From assembly GCA_037975125.1 (NCBI GenBank), contig CM075855.1:87517706-87581705 (forward strand): DNA of 64,000 bases. Direction: 5' to 3'. Below, in pieces: positions 1-11,382 of this stretch. Source of the stretch: Latrodectus hesperus (lineage: Eukaryota > Arthropoda > Arachnida > Araneae > Theridiidae). How positions within the stretch are numbered: the first letter of the stretch is position 1; the number at the start of each line of letters is the position of its first letter. The notes beneath the pieces are model-generated. The model ran no database searches, was not told where the DNA came from, and worked only from the letters and a program-made list of their open reading frames with translations. The translations under genes and the position numbers were made by a program.

Positions 1-206
1 TAGTTATAACATAACATGAGTTTAGCAATTCTCCATGTAGTTCATAAATGGAGCACTTAAAAGTTTCTTTTTTAATGCTTAAGCTTCTATAAGCGAAAAT
101 ATTTTAAAAGCGTTTACGTACGTGTGTGTAAATCGTGTAATTACTGAGTAAAATTTTTAATTTCATTAAAGAATAATGGAAAGTTCTTGACTGATTATTA
201 AAATGT

Positions 207-1097
207 TAGGTTGGTGCGTATGAAATGTCGGATTCTCTTTACATGCGGACGTTTTCCTCCCTGTTTTCGTTATACTTTTGTATTTGACATAACCTCATTC
301 ATACTCGTATTGTCCATTGCCAGAGACTCATTTCAGCAAAATAGGTTTTCTCGAAGGTCTTCCCTTTTTTATTTCTTTTGAGTTTATTGCCGATATGAAT
401 TCTGCCGACATTCGCGTCATTTTCTTATATGAGTACAAACTTGGTAATAGTGCTGCAAAAGCTGCACGCAACATAAACCAAGCGTTTGGGGAGAATACGG
501 TTAACGATCGGAAAGTGCAGTGTTGGTTCGAAAAATTTCGGACTGGCGATTTTTCACTGCAAAATGAGCCGCGCGGAAGACCCAAAACGTCTGTGAAGAA
601 TGATGACCTGAAGGCTCTAGTGGAAGCGGATCCAGCCGTATCCACGAGGGAACTTGCTATCAGGATGAAAGTTGACCATACAACGATATTGAGACACCTT
701 TCTGAGATTGGCAAGGTTAAGAAGATGGACAAGTGGGTACCGCACGCACTGACAGAGCGAAATAAGCTGGATCGATTAAACGTATGCTCATCATTGCAGC
801 ATCCACCATATTCACCGGATCTCTCGCCGACCGATTTTCATTTTTTCAAGCATTTAGAGCTGTTTTTAAGGGGCAAACACTATGAAAATGAAGACAGTCT
901 AAAAAACTCGATATCAGAGTTTATTAATTCTAAAGACCAAAATTTTTTTAAGACAGGCATCTACGCTTTAAAATCTCGTTGGGAGAAGTGTATTGAAGCG
1001 AATGGAGCATACTTTGATTGAATAAACAGCTTTTGAAGAAAGATATGCAGTTTTATACAATCACTTAAGAATCCGACATTTCATACGCACCAACCTA
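207..1097 (+). mobile_element. Internally deleted mariner element with perfect TIRs
   Basis: Two perfect 28 bp inverted repeats, starting GGTTGGTGCGTATGAAATG, lie at 209-236 and 1068-1095. Each is bordered by the TA dinucleotide (207-208 and 1096-1097) typical of mariner target duplication. The element is 887 bp against about 1.3 kb for a full mariner, because the middle of the transposase gene is missing. The TIRs carry no visible mismatch, so the copy is fairly young or was mobilised in trans after the deletion. It could have been moved by a full-length relative elsewhere in the genome. Confidence 0.93.
395..1021 (+). CDS. Mariner transposase, in-frame deletion derivative lacking most of the catalytic core
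   Basis: The frame encodes 208 residues from the ATG at 395. This start fits the family because MNSADIRVIFLYEYKLG matches the usual mariner N-terminus; the same frame is open upstream to 317. Residues 1-110 hold the paired helix-turn-helix DNA-binding region, and the linker motif WVPHAL follows. At about residue 134 (nt 796-800) the sequence jumps from NVCSSL to HPPYSPDLSPTDFHFF. Roughly 135 residues are absent, including the first two catalytic aspartates and the HDN motif. The third aspartate (D147, in SPTD) and the usual C-terminus ending NGAYFD remain. The deletion preserves the frame and there is no stop. By family knowledge the product could bind TIRs but not cut; acting as a repressor is inference. 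Expression is unknown. Confidence 0.85.
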   Translation: MNSADIRVIFLYEYKLGNSAAKAARNINQAFGENTVNDRKVQCWFEKFRTGDFSLQNEPRGRPKTSVKNDDLKALVEADPAVSTRELAIRMKVDHTTILRHLSEIGKVKKMDKWVPHALTERNKLDRLNVCSSLQHPPYSPDLSPTDFHFFKHLELFLRGKHYENEDSLKNSISEFINSKDQNFFKTGIYALKSRWEKCIEANGAYFD

Positions 1098-1099
1098 AT

Positions 1100-1980
1100 A
1101 GAATTGATTTAGAACTATTCTTAGAGTATGAAAAGGTGAAAATACTTATTTTTACCTTATAGAAGGTTAAAAATTATTATATAATTTTTACAAAATTTAT
1201 TTACTTACTAAACCTGAAAAAAAGTAATATGGTGTTACATTTGATGACCGAAATATTACATTTCGTAATGAAAGATATTACAAAAAGTAGATCAAGGAAT
1301 AAATAGTAAGGATTATTTTCGATTATTGCAAATAAAATGTTCTGTTAATAGCAGCAATTGAAGATATTCCTTGAAAATGAAGTAATTAATTAAATATATT
1401 AGTAACAAAGCATCCAAAGGAAATTATTATTTTGATAAAATAACAAAACCATACCAACTATGTTCGATTCTAGCAGTTCTAAAAGTAGGCCCAATACATT
1501 TAATTAAAAAAAAGTAAAAATATTTTACGTAAAAAAGGGAGGTTCGTAAATATTGCTTGTAACAACTTAATCTATTTATAGACATTTTGTATGAAACAGT
1601 GCACAAAGAAATAATTATTGTTGGGAAATAAAGAGGGAAAATTAGAGAGATTAATTCATTTGCATCAAATAAAAATTTAAAAGTTTATTGTTATCAAAAC
1701 GTAAAAAAAAAAGATGTGCAATTGTTTTCAATGGCAGAGTTACAAGACAATTGAAACATCAAAGTAAGAATAACAAAAGAAAAAAAAAGAACAGCGTACA
1801 AATACTGAAGTGCAATAATCGCATCTTCGCATTTTTTGCGGAAAAAAATACATTTATATGTTTAACTTACTTTTGGTCAGTGTATGAAAAATTAGCTTAA
1901 AAATCTCCAATGAATATTACGTAAATTTAGCGCCAAACAGAGGTGTGCCAACAGTAACAATATCGAATGCGAATTCTACA
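1100..1980. other. AT-rich stretch, nothing identified
   Basis: The sequence is low-complexity and A/T-rich, with several A-runs. A 70-codon lysine-rich frame at 1688-1900 follows from the A-runs and has no recognisable domain. Confidence 0.6.
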
Positions 1981-2181
1981 TTACTTCATTGAATCTAAAC
2001 AACAGACTTTCATCCTCGAATCAGAGATTTCGGTAGAATTGCTGGTAGGACGGAATTTTCCGGATCCCAGGAGCATCTGAACGCCAGTTTTCATTAGGAA
2101 AATGTCAATTATCACCTTATCGATGATGATAATCTGTTGGTTGCCTTCGCTTCCTTCTCTCACGATGACGGAAAAATATGC
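1981..2181 (-). other. Candidate coding exon or old repeat fragment, unidentified
   Basis: On the minus strand a 66-codon frame is open from just after a TAA at 2182-2184 to a TAA at 1981-1983. Its base and codon use are balanced, unlike the AT-rich surroundings. The translation includes KTGVQMLLGSGKFRPTSNST and ends KVCCLDSMK. I do not recognise it. I see no clear splice acceptor and the first ATG is internal. It could be a host exon, a retrotransposed fragment or a chance frame. A perfect CRE-type palindrome TGACGTCA lies about 110 bp away at 2295-2302. Confidence 0.18.
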
Positions 2182-2294
2182 TTAGCTTCCATTTGCTGAG
2201 CTTGATTACTTCCATGAGATGCGAAGCGAAGAGGATGTGAACACTGAGAAAATTAGCAGGGCTTTAATTTATCAAACATGCAGCCTTTGATGTA

Positions 2295-2302
2295 TGACGT
2301 CA
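2295..2302. promoter_or_regulatory. CRE-like palindrome TGACGTCA
   Basis: A perfect 8 bp CREB/ATF consensus sits in a short GC-richer patch (about 2280-2340). Eight bases occur by chance in a window this size fairly often, and no gene is linked to it. Confidence 0.2.
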
Positions 2303-2744
2303 CGGGGGTTTAGTTTATCTGGGATCGGCGTCTGAAGAGAAAGATATTTCCAATTTATCTGGTACTGAAGGTCATTCATCCATTATTCAAAACCATAAAT
2401 ATTGAAAATTAGATTGTTCCTAACGGAGAATTTCAATTTTTGAACGTATTCAATCGCGTTTGAAATGGAAGTGCATCAAGATATACCTGAATGTTCTTAT
2501 TTTTGTTCTATTTTTGAATATGTTCAAAATAATACTTAAATAATGTCTGGGAATTCCCTGATCACTATAAGACTAGACTGCAATATCTCTAGTCATTCTT
2601 TTAATATCACATGAATAACTGATGAATTCAAGCAACTTTAAGATGCAATGAATGTATAAAATTATAGCAGTACACACACAAGTGAGCTCTGGACTATGCA
2701 TTTAAGTTAACTGCTTTGAAATAATCTTCCATCAACAAGCGCTT

Positions 2745-2990
2745 TGTCATTTTAATCCACGGTCAGGTGACGAGGTCACACTTGAGCTAGCACCCTTTTT
2801 CTCCACATCCATGCCCCACCAGTGGCATGGATGTAGATGGATGCATATTAAGGTGGACACGTCCCCAGCACATGGAGCACCAGCAACCCAGTGAGGAGTT
2901 AAAGTGGTCACCCTCCCAATCAAAGCCCGCGACAAATGATGCTTCACTTTGCTGATCTTTATGAGAAACACCTAAGCCACTGGAGCACTC
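2745..2990 (-). repeat. Interspersed repeat R1, copy 1 (possible tRNA-related SINE)
   Basis: The reverse complement matches 62640-62890 over its length, sharing blocks such as GGGAGGGTGACCA, TGGCATGGATGTAGA and GACCTCGTCACC. Near its start the minus strand reads TGGCTTAGGTG, which fits the Pol III A-box pattern; the other copy has TGGCTCAGTAG at the same place. No good B box is visible. The high-GC composition contrasts with the flanks. A SINE is the best guess, but a LINE 3' UTR is possible. Confidence 0.6.
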
Positions 2991-2991
2991 T

Positions 2992-4508
2992 AAAATTACA
3001 TATAGTTCATCATTATAATCACATTTACATTGTGTATTTTTTTAACAACAAAGTGCTGCTTTAAATGCATGTAATATTTTTGGATATTTGCTTACTATTT
3101 ATATTGATTTACTGTTTACTGTTTTAAATGTTGTTCGTTATCATTATTATAAGACATTTTCAAACGAAAACTATTTTAACGATAACGAGTCTGACATATA
3201 GAACGAAGCACATGACTCAATTTGTATAAAGATTTTTCTCCTAAAGAAATATTTTATAAATAATAATTAACTTATTTTTAAGTAATAATAAGAACTTATT
3301 TTTGAAGTTATTTAAAAGAATATTTAGAGTCAAAATGATGTTTTAACCAACCATAAACTAATAAATACCAATATTTTTCTGCAATGTTTGCAACCATTAT
3401 TATAAGCCAAATACACTAATTTAATTACCCTTTCTACAAAAAGTTTACATCTGTAAATTGCAATTACTTTCTATCATTATGGGATTTTTAAACACATTTT
3501 AACTTTGCCTCTTCATAATTTCAAACATTTATTTTTCTGCTGAAAAATTTTTAATATAGCTCTTTTACGGCCTAGTTTTTACTCAAAACTTTTAGATTCT
3601 TATGTAACTTACAAAAGCTTCTGGCAAAAAAAAGAAGAAAACTATCACTCTTTTAAAATTTTTGAAAAACTTATATGGACATTAATGTCTTTGATTAGTT
3701 TAATTATTCAAATTTTAAAGATGAATAAAAATAATCATAAAAAATATAAATGATTAACTACATATTTATCAATTTCCATTTTGATCTTATGAAAGGAAAA
3801 TTCTATACAGTATTAATTTACCCTTAATTCAATAAATTTATTTTCTTTCAAAGATGGCAGAATACCATTATTCGTAAGAAAGCATAATTTGAACGTCCTT
3901 TGCTAAGCTTGGCGAAATATGAGTCTAAGGGTCCCCATTCCAGTTAATGACTGAGTCAGCTGTCAATTTGATTGTTTTGCCGAATCTCCGAACTGCGGCA
4001 GTTGAAATGAGAGAAAATATTCACTCTGGCACGCTTCTCTCTATTGCTACATTAACTTAGTTATAATAATCGAGCGTTGCTATGGGAACATATTTTTAGT
4101 CAGAGGACTCAACGGTATATATAATATTAATGTTTATACACAATGGAAAATAATATTTGAAGTCAACGAAATCAATCGATAATGCTTAATAAAATTTATT
4201 AATATTATTATTCACGTATAAACTTGACAATACTTATTTAAATTATATAATTTGTATATTTGCGATAAGCATTTCCTGTTTCATATAAAATTGCTGCTTT
4301 ATTTACAAATATATACTATGTGTAGAATTAGTATTTTATTAGCCATTGATAATTCCTGTGAGACAAAATTCATGTATACATAATATAATATTCATCATAT
4401 AATTAAGTAATAGATTTATTAAAATTTTTATTACAATATTTTGTTATTGTTATTTGTTATTTTCATATTTATAAATACGTATAATAATATTAATAAAAAT
4501 GTTTTTTA
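2992..4508. other. AT-rich stretch with one GC-richer patch, nothing identified
   Basis: Most of this stretch is A/T-rich without open frames. A more balanced patch at about 3885-4090 contains an AP-1/Maf-like TGACTGAGTCAGC and a TTGGCGAAAT motif seen elsewhere in the window, but I could not assign it. Confidence 0.5.
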
Positions 4509-4510
4509 TG

Positions 4511-5921
4511 TACACTACTGGCCATTAAAATTGCTACACCAAGAAGGAATGCAAATAACAGAACGATATTTATTGGACACATACATTATAGTGGAAAGAA
4601 CAAGTGATTAGATTTACAGGAAATTAGGATGTATAGATCTTTAGAAATCAGTACCCAGAGCAGCCTACTCTGGCGGCAATAACAGCATGTATCCGCCTAT
4701 TCATGGAGTCAAACAGAGATTGTATGGCATGTACGGGGATCTCAGTCCATGCAGCTTCAACACTATGCTACAGTTCATCGACAGTAGTGAGTGGTGAGTG
4801 ATGGCGTGCCAATCGCTCGGCAACCATTGACTACACGTTCTCAATTGATGACAGATCAGGAGAACATGCTGGCCAGGGTAACAGACGAACCTATTCTGTA
4901 TCAAGGAAGTTCAGAGCAGTACGGAAAACATGCGGTCGTGCATTATCCTGTTGAAACAAAGCATTAGGGTGGCCTCGATGATAGGGCAGAGCCACTGGTT
5001 TTAACACATTGGAAATGTAACAGTTGCTGTTCAAAGTGCCGGTAATGCGAACAAGAGGTGATTGGGACGTGCATCCAATGGCACCCCATACCATAACTCC
5101 TGCACATGGGCTAGTATGGCGATGTCCAATGCAAGCTGGCAATGCGCGTTCTCCACGATGCCTCCAAACACGGATGTGGCCATCATGGTCCTGTATATAG
5201 AACCGAGATTCATCTGTAAAGATGACGTGATGCCATTCCCGTGTTCAGGTTCGTCGCTGATCACACTATTGAAGACGCTCCTGTCTGTGACGCAGCGTCA
5301 ATGGTAGCCGAAGCAATGGTCTCTGTGCAGACAATCCATGCTGCTGCAAACGTCGTCGAACTGTTCGAGCAGAAACTTGTTGCCTTGCAAATGACTCCAT
5401 TTCTCGACTCAGGGTTCGTGAGATTGCTGTACGATCCCTTGTGAACATGCGGATAAGATGTCTGTCTTCTCTGCTGTTAGTGATGGGGGGCGCTGAGATC
5501 GTGCGTGACGTTCCATATGATTGTCCTGAAACCATCGATTCCATATTCGGCTAACAGTCATAGGGTCTCGACCGAAGCGAGCAGCAATATTGCGGTACGA
5601 TAAGACGCAATCCCGATAGGCTATAATCCTTCCTCGATCAAAGTCAGACACGGGCTGATAGGCATTTCTTCTTCTTACACGAGGCATTACAACAACTTTC
5701 TTTGCCGAAAACAACGTTGAAACGGAAATTGTTTAGGAGAAAACTGCTGTCAAATCTCTGGTTTTGTACACATTGTAGATGTCACTACTTTCGCCTGCTT
5801 TCCCTGAATGCGCTGCAAATCTAATCATTTGCAAATCACAGCAAGTCCTACCTGTCATGCAAATTTCACGCGTGTGGTGTGCCGCTTTCCTGGTGTAGCA
5901 ATTTTAATGACCAGTAGTGTA
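4511..5921 (-). mobile_element. Full-length but decayed Tc1-like transposon (copy A)
   Basis: Inverted repeats of about 31 bp with two mismatches, beginning CACTACTGG, lie at 4513 and 5919. TA dinucleotides border both (4511-4512 and 5920-5921). The length of 1407 bp is normal for a Tc1 element. A broken transposase gene fills the interior on the minus strand. Confidence 0.93.
4648..5687 (-). pseudogene. Tc1-like transposase pseudogene
   Basis: The product would be a DDE transposase of about 345 residues. The start is the ATG at 5685-5687 (MPRVRRRNAYQPVSDFDRGR), followed by a helix-turn-helix region (NIAARFGRDPMTVSRIWNRW). The frame then shifts several times. The order of motifs is conserved: a second HTH (QVSARTVRRRL), the first aspartate region (SDEP, where family members have SDES), GVMVWGAIG, then QQDNARPHV with the second aspartate, and a degraded third-acid region read as DLSSIENV followed by a TAG. 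The coding trace ends at a TGA at 4648-4650. At least three frameshifts and one stop rule out function. Confidence 0.88.
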
Positions 5922-5929
5922 TATGTGAT

Positions 5930-6328
5930 TTGCATATGCTTACATAGTTTTTAAATTAAAATTTTTTTACCAGGAATGAAACAGGCACAAGTGAGAGCAA
6001 ACTGGAAACAACAGTTAGCAGTGTTGTTTCTAATTTCGGAATTATCAAGCAGATGTAGACAATCTCCATGAATCCGGAAACATATAAAAAGTCTAAAAAA
6101 AGATGAAGAAAAATGATTGTTAGCAGTAATTTTCCTTAGTGAGACAATTATTGTTTTCTTAGATCTCTTGGCAAGGATAACTCCAACTATTACTTTCAGA
6201 GACACCTATTCGAAAGATTTCAGCAGACTGTGTGATGACCGATGCAGCATCAAGATTAAAAGAAGGTGTCCTATCCTGAGCTGTTGGGATTTCTTACCTT
6301 CGTGGAAATCTTTCCAAGAGTAAAAAGC
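5930..6328. other. Unassigned DNA between a Tc1 copy and a LINE remnant
   Basis: Composition is mixed. Short frames occur on both strands (up to 84 codons) without recognisable motifs. Part of it may be a 5' extension of the LINE remnant that starts near 6330. Confidence 0.4.
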
Positions 6329-6329
6329 A

Positions 6330-7150
6330 GGATTGAGACCACATGAGTTGTCCCTCCAGAACACCAATTATATCAGTGTTCTCGCCCGGGAAGCTCATTA
6401 GCTCTCGGCTTTAAAAGACAGGAACAAACTGCTCTCACCCACTTTAGAAGTGTCACTTCATATTATTAAATTTCCTGAGGTCGCCAAAATTTTCAAGACC
6501 TGTAGACTGTTTCGCAGAACAAGCTACACCAGAACACAACCTTGAGTTCCTGGAGTTGTCCAAGCAAGATTTATATGTCGATCCTTTGATGGTTCTAGAT
6601 TTCTTAGGGGTGTTTAATGTTAAATTAAATTTTTTGAGGTCGCCAAAATTTTCAAGACCTGTACCAACTGTTTCGCAGAACAAGCTATACCAGATCACAA
6701 CCTTGAGTTCCTGGAGTTGTCCAAGCAAGATTTATATGACGATCCTTTGATGGTTCTAGATTTCTTAGGGGTGTTTAATGTTAAATTAAATTTTTTGAGG
6801 TCGCCAAAATTTTCAAGACCTGTACCAATTGTTTCGCAGAACAAGCTACACCAGAACACAACCTTGAGTTCCTGGAGTTGTCCAAGCAAGATTTATATGA
6901 CGATCCTTTGATGGTTCTAGATTTCTTAGGGGTGTTTAATGTTAAATTAAATTTTTTGAGGTCGCCAAAATTTTCAAGACCTGTACCAACTGTTTCGCAG
7001 AACAAGCTACACCAGAACACAACCTTGAGTTCCTGGAGTTGTCCAAGCAAGGTTTATATGACGATCTTTTGATGGTTCTAGATTTCTTAGAGGTGTTTAA
7101 TGTTAGGGATCTAGTTTAGCGGTGCTGACCAAAGGGGGCATGCAACAACA
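6330..7150 (+). mobile_element. LINE 3' end with internal tandem amplification
   Basis: A 5'-truncated non-LTR retrotransposon of the RNase H-bearing type (family L here). The first part, about 6337-6465, reads VVPPEHQLYQCSRPG then GFKRQEQTALTHFRSVTS in one frame, matching the same segment of the longer copy at 30090-30190. The next module, with TCTNCFAEQATPEHNLEF and KQDLYDDPLMVLDFL, is a zinc-knuckle-like C-terminus and is present four times. After the last copy comes the 3' UTR ending in GGGGGCATGCAACAACAAGG near 7150. Stops and phase changes make it non-coding today. Confidence 0.82.
6466..7108 (+). repeat. 161 bp tandem repeat, four copies, of a LINE C-terminal module
   Basis: The string CCAAGCAAG recurs at 6560, 6721, 6882 and 7043, exactly 161 bp apart each time. 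Copy 1 differs mainly by a 2 bp deletion in its first part; copies 2-4 are almost identical. Each unit keeps about 51 codons open, but 161 is not a multiple of three, so adjacent units are out of phase. The array therefore does not encode a protein repeat. Confidence 0.95.
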
Positions 7151-8186
7151 AGGATCTCAGTTCTAGAAATAAGTCTAAATAATGAAATATTTTCAGTTTA
7201 ACAACATTCTTGTTCATGCAGTCAGTGATGAAAACCTCCTGATTATCTCATTCTAAGGGAGAATAAAATTTATTTCTCATGTTTTTCATTTATGAAGTTA
7301 TTTCATATCTCTTTATGGTGTCAAGGAATTCCTATGTACATCTTGGGATGCACACTTTATGCCTCAAGTGTTCCAGTTATTAATTTTATCTCCTATTGTT
7401 TAAGGTTTTCTTTGCTCATGGTCTTTTAAATCATCAGTCTTATATAGATACGATGCTGAGTTCTCTATTTCGAAGATATGAGATGGGTCATCTTCATCAT
7501 CAACTTCACTTGAAAAACGAAACGGTAATTACCATCGCACATAAAACGAATGAAACAATCATTCATCTTATAATAACTCATCATCTTTCTCTTTGTCATC
7601 ACCTATTATTCCCTTCATTCTTCCTACACCATTGTGATGAAACTTTCATCTAAACTTTATAATTTTATCACATGATCTATATAAAATTTGTTTTGTGATT
7701 ATTAGCTGTGGCAACAATAAATTTACTGATCATGCATTGGATAAAGATTATTCTTGCTTAAGTAATTAATCTGAGATCATGTCTAACTCCCTTCAACGCT
7801 TTAGTTCTGCGGCTTCTAACCCTGTATACTTGTTTCTTCCCCGTTCCTTCACCAGAGAAGTCAATGATGAATCTAATAAACGAAGACATTCTAGTTGCGG
7901 GATATGTGTTTCCTTTCCACACTTTGTTCTCCATCTTTACGAATGTTGTTTCAACAGTATATCGCTCATTTTAGCTCGCGGATATTATAGACTATTATCA
8001 GCGTACTTCATTAATTAGAATCTATTGCAGCTGGACATGCTGATTCTGCCTAAAAATCGTCTTGCTTTGAGGTAATGTGTACAGAAAATTTTATTTCGTA
8101 TTACACAACATCATTTAGAGAAGTCCTCCTTAAATTCTATAGGAATAAATACACTTTTACGTGTCAAATAGAATTTCATATATTTG

Positions 8187-8189
<3 letters not shown>
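7151..8189. other. No assignable feature; short unidentified frames
   Basis: The stretch contains a histidine-rich 85-codon frame (7396-7653) and a 79-codon frame (7779-8018) of more balanced composition. Neither has a recognisable domain, and both may be chance frames. Confidence 0.4.

Positions 8190-8190
<1 letters not shown>

Positions 8191-8264
<74 letters not shown>
8191..8264. repeat. (TA)n microsatellite
   Basis: About 37 uninterrupted TA units. Confidence 0.98.
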
Positions 8265-8267
<3 letters not shown>

Positions 8268-8639
8268 TTTGACCCCGATCGTTATAATGTTTTTCATTTA
8301 AGTTCATAACTAAGGACAATTCTTGAAATCTATGCTCATATTTTTTACTGGTAAATTTAAATAAAACAATCATGCGATGAATTAAGTATAAATTCTAATT
8401 ACATTGAGCCAGATTTAAAATGATTTGAAAGGAACAAAGTAGGCACACTCAACTAGTTTCTAATAGGAATTAATTGTCTTAAAATAATTTTTGACTAAAA
8501 AGTTACAATTCTATTTCATTTTTAGTTTATATAATATAAATACTTAAATTACTTAAAACATTAAATTTTTAATTTACTGCTTAATTTTTTAATTTTGTAA
8601 CTAGTAGGGTATATCCCTGATTTGCAAGCTTTTCAAAAT

Positions 8640-8845
8640 TTTTTGTCGCCAAATTATTTTAATGCTGTTGCAATTTAAAAAATTTTCATATATGACACAA
8701 AACGAGGCAAAACACGAGAGAAAACCAAAACAGACAAGGAAAAAAAACTAATTGGCATTTGTAAAGTGAAAGTCGAAAGCACTATAACCAAAATAAAGAT
8801 GGCACATTTGGCGAGAAATCTCTTGGGAGGAAAAATCATACTTAT
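8640..8845 (-). repeat. Diverged interspersed repeat R3, copy 1
   Basis: The 8809-8844 end, with GGCGAGAAATCTCTTGGGA and CATACTTATA, resembles 48711-48745. The reverse complement of the adjoining part (GCCAATTAG, T-run, TTCTCTCGTGTTTT) resembles 48755-48830 (GCCAATTTGAG, T-run, TTCTCGTTTTTTACG). Both loci therefore hold pieces of one repeat. Boundaries are uncertain. Confidence 0.4.
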
Positions 8846-8849
8846 ACCG

Positions 8850-11015
8850 TAATTTTTAATAAATTCTTTGATTTTTCAGGAAATGTACAATAAAACTTGT
8901 TGAAGCTTAATTTTTTAGTTTTTAGAATGGTACATATATAAAAGACTTTTAGAGAAAAATTTCATGACTTTTCCGAAAATGAGCCACAAGTTTTATATTA
9001 TTCTCGGTAAGCAAATATAAAATACGATTTTTTCTATATTGTTCACTACTAAATTAAAAGAACCCTATGAGTTAATGATTCGCAAAATTCCAAAAATATT
9101 ATTATTTTATTATGAACTAATTGAAAGTATAAACAAATTTTGAATAGTTTTAAGAATAGTAATCTCTATTTATTTTGTTTGTGTAGTTTTTATTAACAAT
9201 TATTCTCAATTTATAATTTTAAAATGATTTAAAAGATATCTTTATAAGAAAAAGTGTGAATCATTTACATCATCAAATTTATACTTGATAAATACAAATT
9301 CCTTTTCAATAACATTGCAACAATTTAGTAGCAATTTGTCGATGATAAGAATAATATTCCTTTTGCGCTCCCAGAAATAATTTTACGCACAGAATTGCTT
9401 AAGTTTCGAATTCCTTATGTAGAGAAATAGGATAACAAACTCGTTAATTCCGGTAATGGTTTGGAAATCTCGACAACTTCTGCTGAATATGGCTTCATCT
9501 CGTTAGCTTGTTACGCCAAAGTCCCTACCAGTGTTCTCAGCGATGCTATTATTTTCCGCTAGGAAAATATAATTTTCGTAATTCTTAAGAAGAAAACTTT
9601 TCATTTTTGCCAATACTGGCGTCAAAGTATTGCCTCCCGAAGAAAAATGCCACTTTAAAAGTACGGAATTATCTTTTCACATCAGAATACATCAAAGATA
9701 GGTAAACTATATTTTAAAAGGTTTTTATAGATCGAATATTTATATTAATTTAATTACAAATAATGATTTGTTTTCATGGCAGTGAATATCAATGCTAACT
9801 CTATTACTTTTTTTACAAAAAAATGTTAAATGTATGTAGGTATTCTCTTCTCAAAATTAAACAACTGTTTGATCTCCAACTAATTAAATTTTTAATATCC
9901 CATAATTGAGCTTTTTGGGAAATTAACAGTTTTGAATCGTTACTGCATTGTAATTTTATATATAAATGTCATTTTTACAAATCTGTTTTACGGCTAATTT
10001 TACTTATATGCTACTCGATACTGATAAGGTAATACTATATAGGAAATGTTTCGCATGAACAAAAATGTTCTTTATTGCATGTTAATAAGAAATAAAACAT
10101 GGAAAAACAGTTTAAAATGAAAAATGGAACTTGCACATTGTCCATTAATTTTAATTGAATTATTCACTGAGGAGAAATTCTGAATTCTCTTCTTGTATTT
10201 GACTCATTTTCTTTCATTTCGTTACATTTTATTAAATAATTTAACTGCAAAAAAACTGTTAATCACCCTTTACTAGCATTAATAGAGGTATTAAATTTCA
10301 TTACTAGTTTTAATAGACTTATTCCAGTATGTAATTCTCTAAGCCTTATTTTAAATATATTTTTAGAACTGAAAAATCTATGATTTATTAAAAACTTACG
10401 ATGTATGCAATGTTAATAAATACATTATCTGTGAATATGCTGAAGATGCTGTTAAAATAATTGAATATCGTTAATTAATTAATTACCATATATATAAAAA
10501 ATTTTGAACACAACAAATTCATTCATTTCATAACAAAAAACAATTTTATAACAAAAAAACATTTAAAGGAAGGACCTAAATTTATATTTCATATACATGT
10601 ATCACTTCATCTAATCTGAGTAAAAAAACCTACAAGTTATAAATATTTATATATATATTTATGTAATATAGATTCGAATAGGAAATCACTAGTAGCTTTT
10701 TAGCTCAATAATTCTTTCAAACCATTCTTTCAATACAGAGTTGTAGATTATAATGAATATTCAAAACATGTGCAAATTATGCATTCATATAAATATTTCA
10801 TCATTGCTAATTTAATTAACTAAAATTCAATATAAATTATTGAAAGAGCCAATGGAAAACTGGTTTACTAAAATGCATATTTTTATTTATATTTCTCATA
10901 ATAATTTTCAAATTTAATTGTATATAGGCTAAGTTCTAAAACAACTTTAAATATAAACTAGATATTTTCAAGTTAGTTTTATGAGAAATATGGAAATCCA
11001 AAAATATGGAAATCC
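8850..11015. other. AT-rich stretch, nothing identified
   Basis: Almost all is A/T-rich and frame-poor. A more balanced patch at about 9300-9680 shows no recognisable protein on either strand. Confidence 0.6.
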
Positions 11016-11174
11016 GAATATAGAAACTATTCAATTTTCTAGAAACATATGATCTTAACTCTAGTATGTATTATATTATTAGTATTTATAAAAATTAATT
11101 TTTATAAAAACTAATAATATAATGCATAGAATTAAGATCATATGTTTCTAGAAAATTGAATAGTTTCTATATTC
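11016..11174. repeat. 159 bp near-perfect foldback
   Basis: The left arm 11016-11096 and right arm 11097-11174 are reverse complements, with one 3 nt indel and only a few mismatches. There is no spacer: the centre is AAAAATT|AATTTTT. The first 42 bases of each arm, from the outside, pair perfectly. A transcript would form a long stem of about 78 bp. It could be a foldback MITE, a recent inverted duplication or a source of hairpin RNA. Confidence 0.95.
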
Positions 11175-11382
11175 GATATAGTATATAAAATTTAAGTTAT
11201 TTTACAAAAAAAAATTAAATAATGATTCCATAGATTAATATCTATATTTTGATGCCTTGATTTATTAAAAAAGCAAAAATTAAAATACGAATGCTGTTTA
11301 ATGGAATAGAATTTATTAGTTTTAAATACCTAACATATAAAGCATTTATATGTTTATTTTAAATATATAATTATGAAACTTG

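Noticed and set aside
328..732. 134-codon minus-strand frame opposite the mariner gene
   Set aside because: It is the antisense shadow of the transposase frame; all family similarity is on the plus strand.
5062..5444. Plus-strand frames inside the Tc1 copy A
   Set aside because: They are complements of the transposase pseudogene, whose motifs lie on the minus strand.
8075..8373. Frames of Tyr-Ile repeats across (TA)n tracts here and at 22181-22526, 38057-38537, 45122-45355 and 52068-52310
   Set aside because: They are a direct by-product of TA dinucleotide repeats read in any frame, with no conserved flanking coding sequence.
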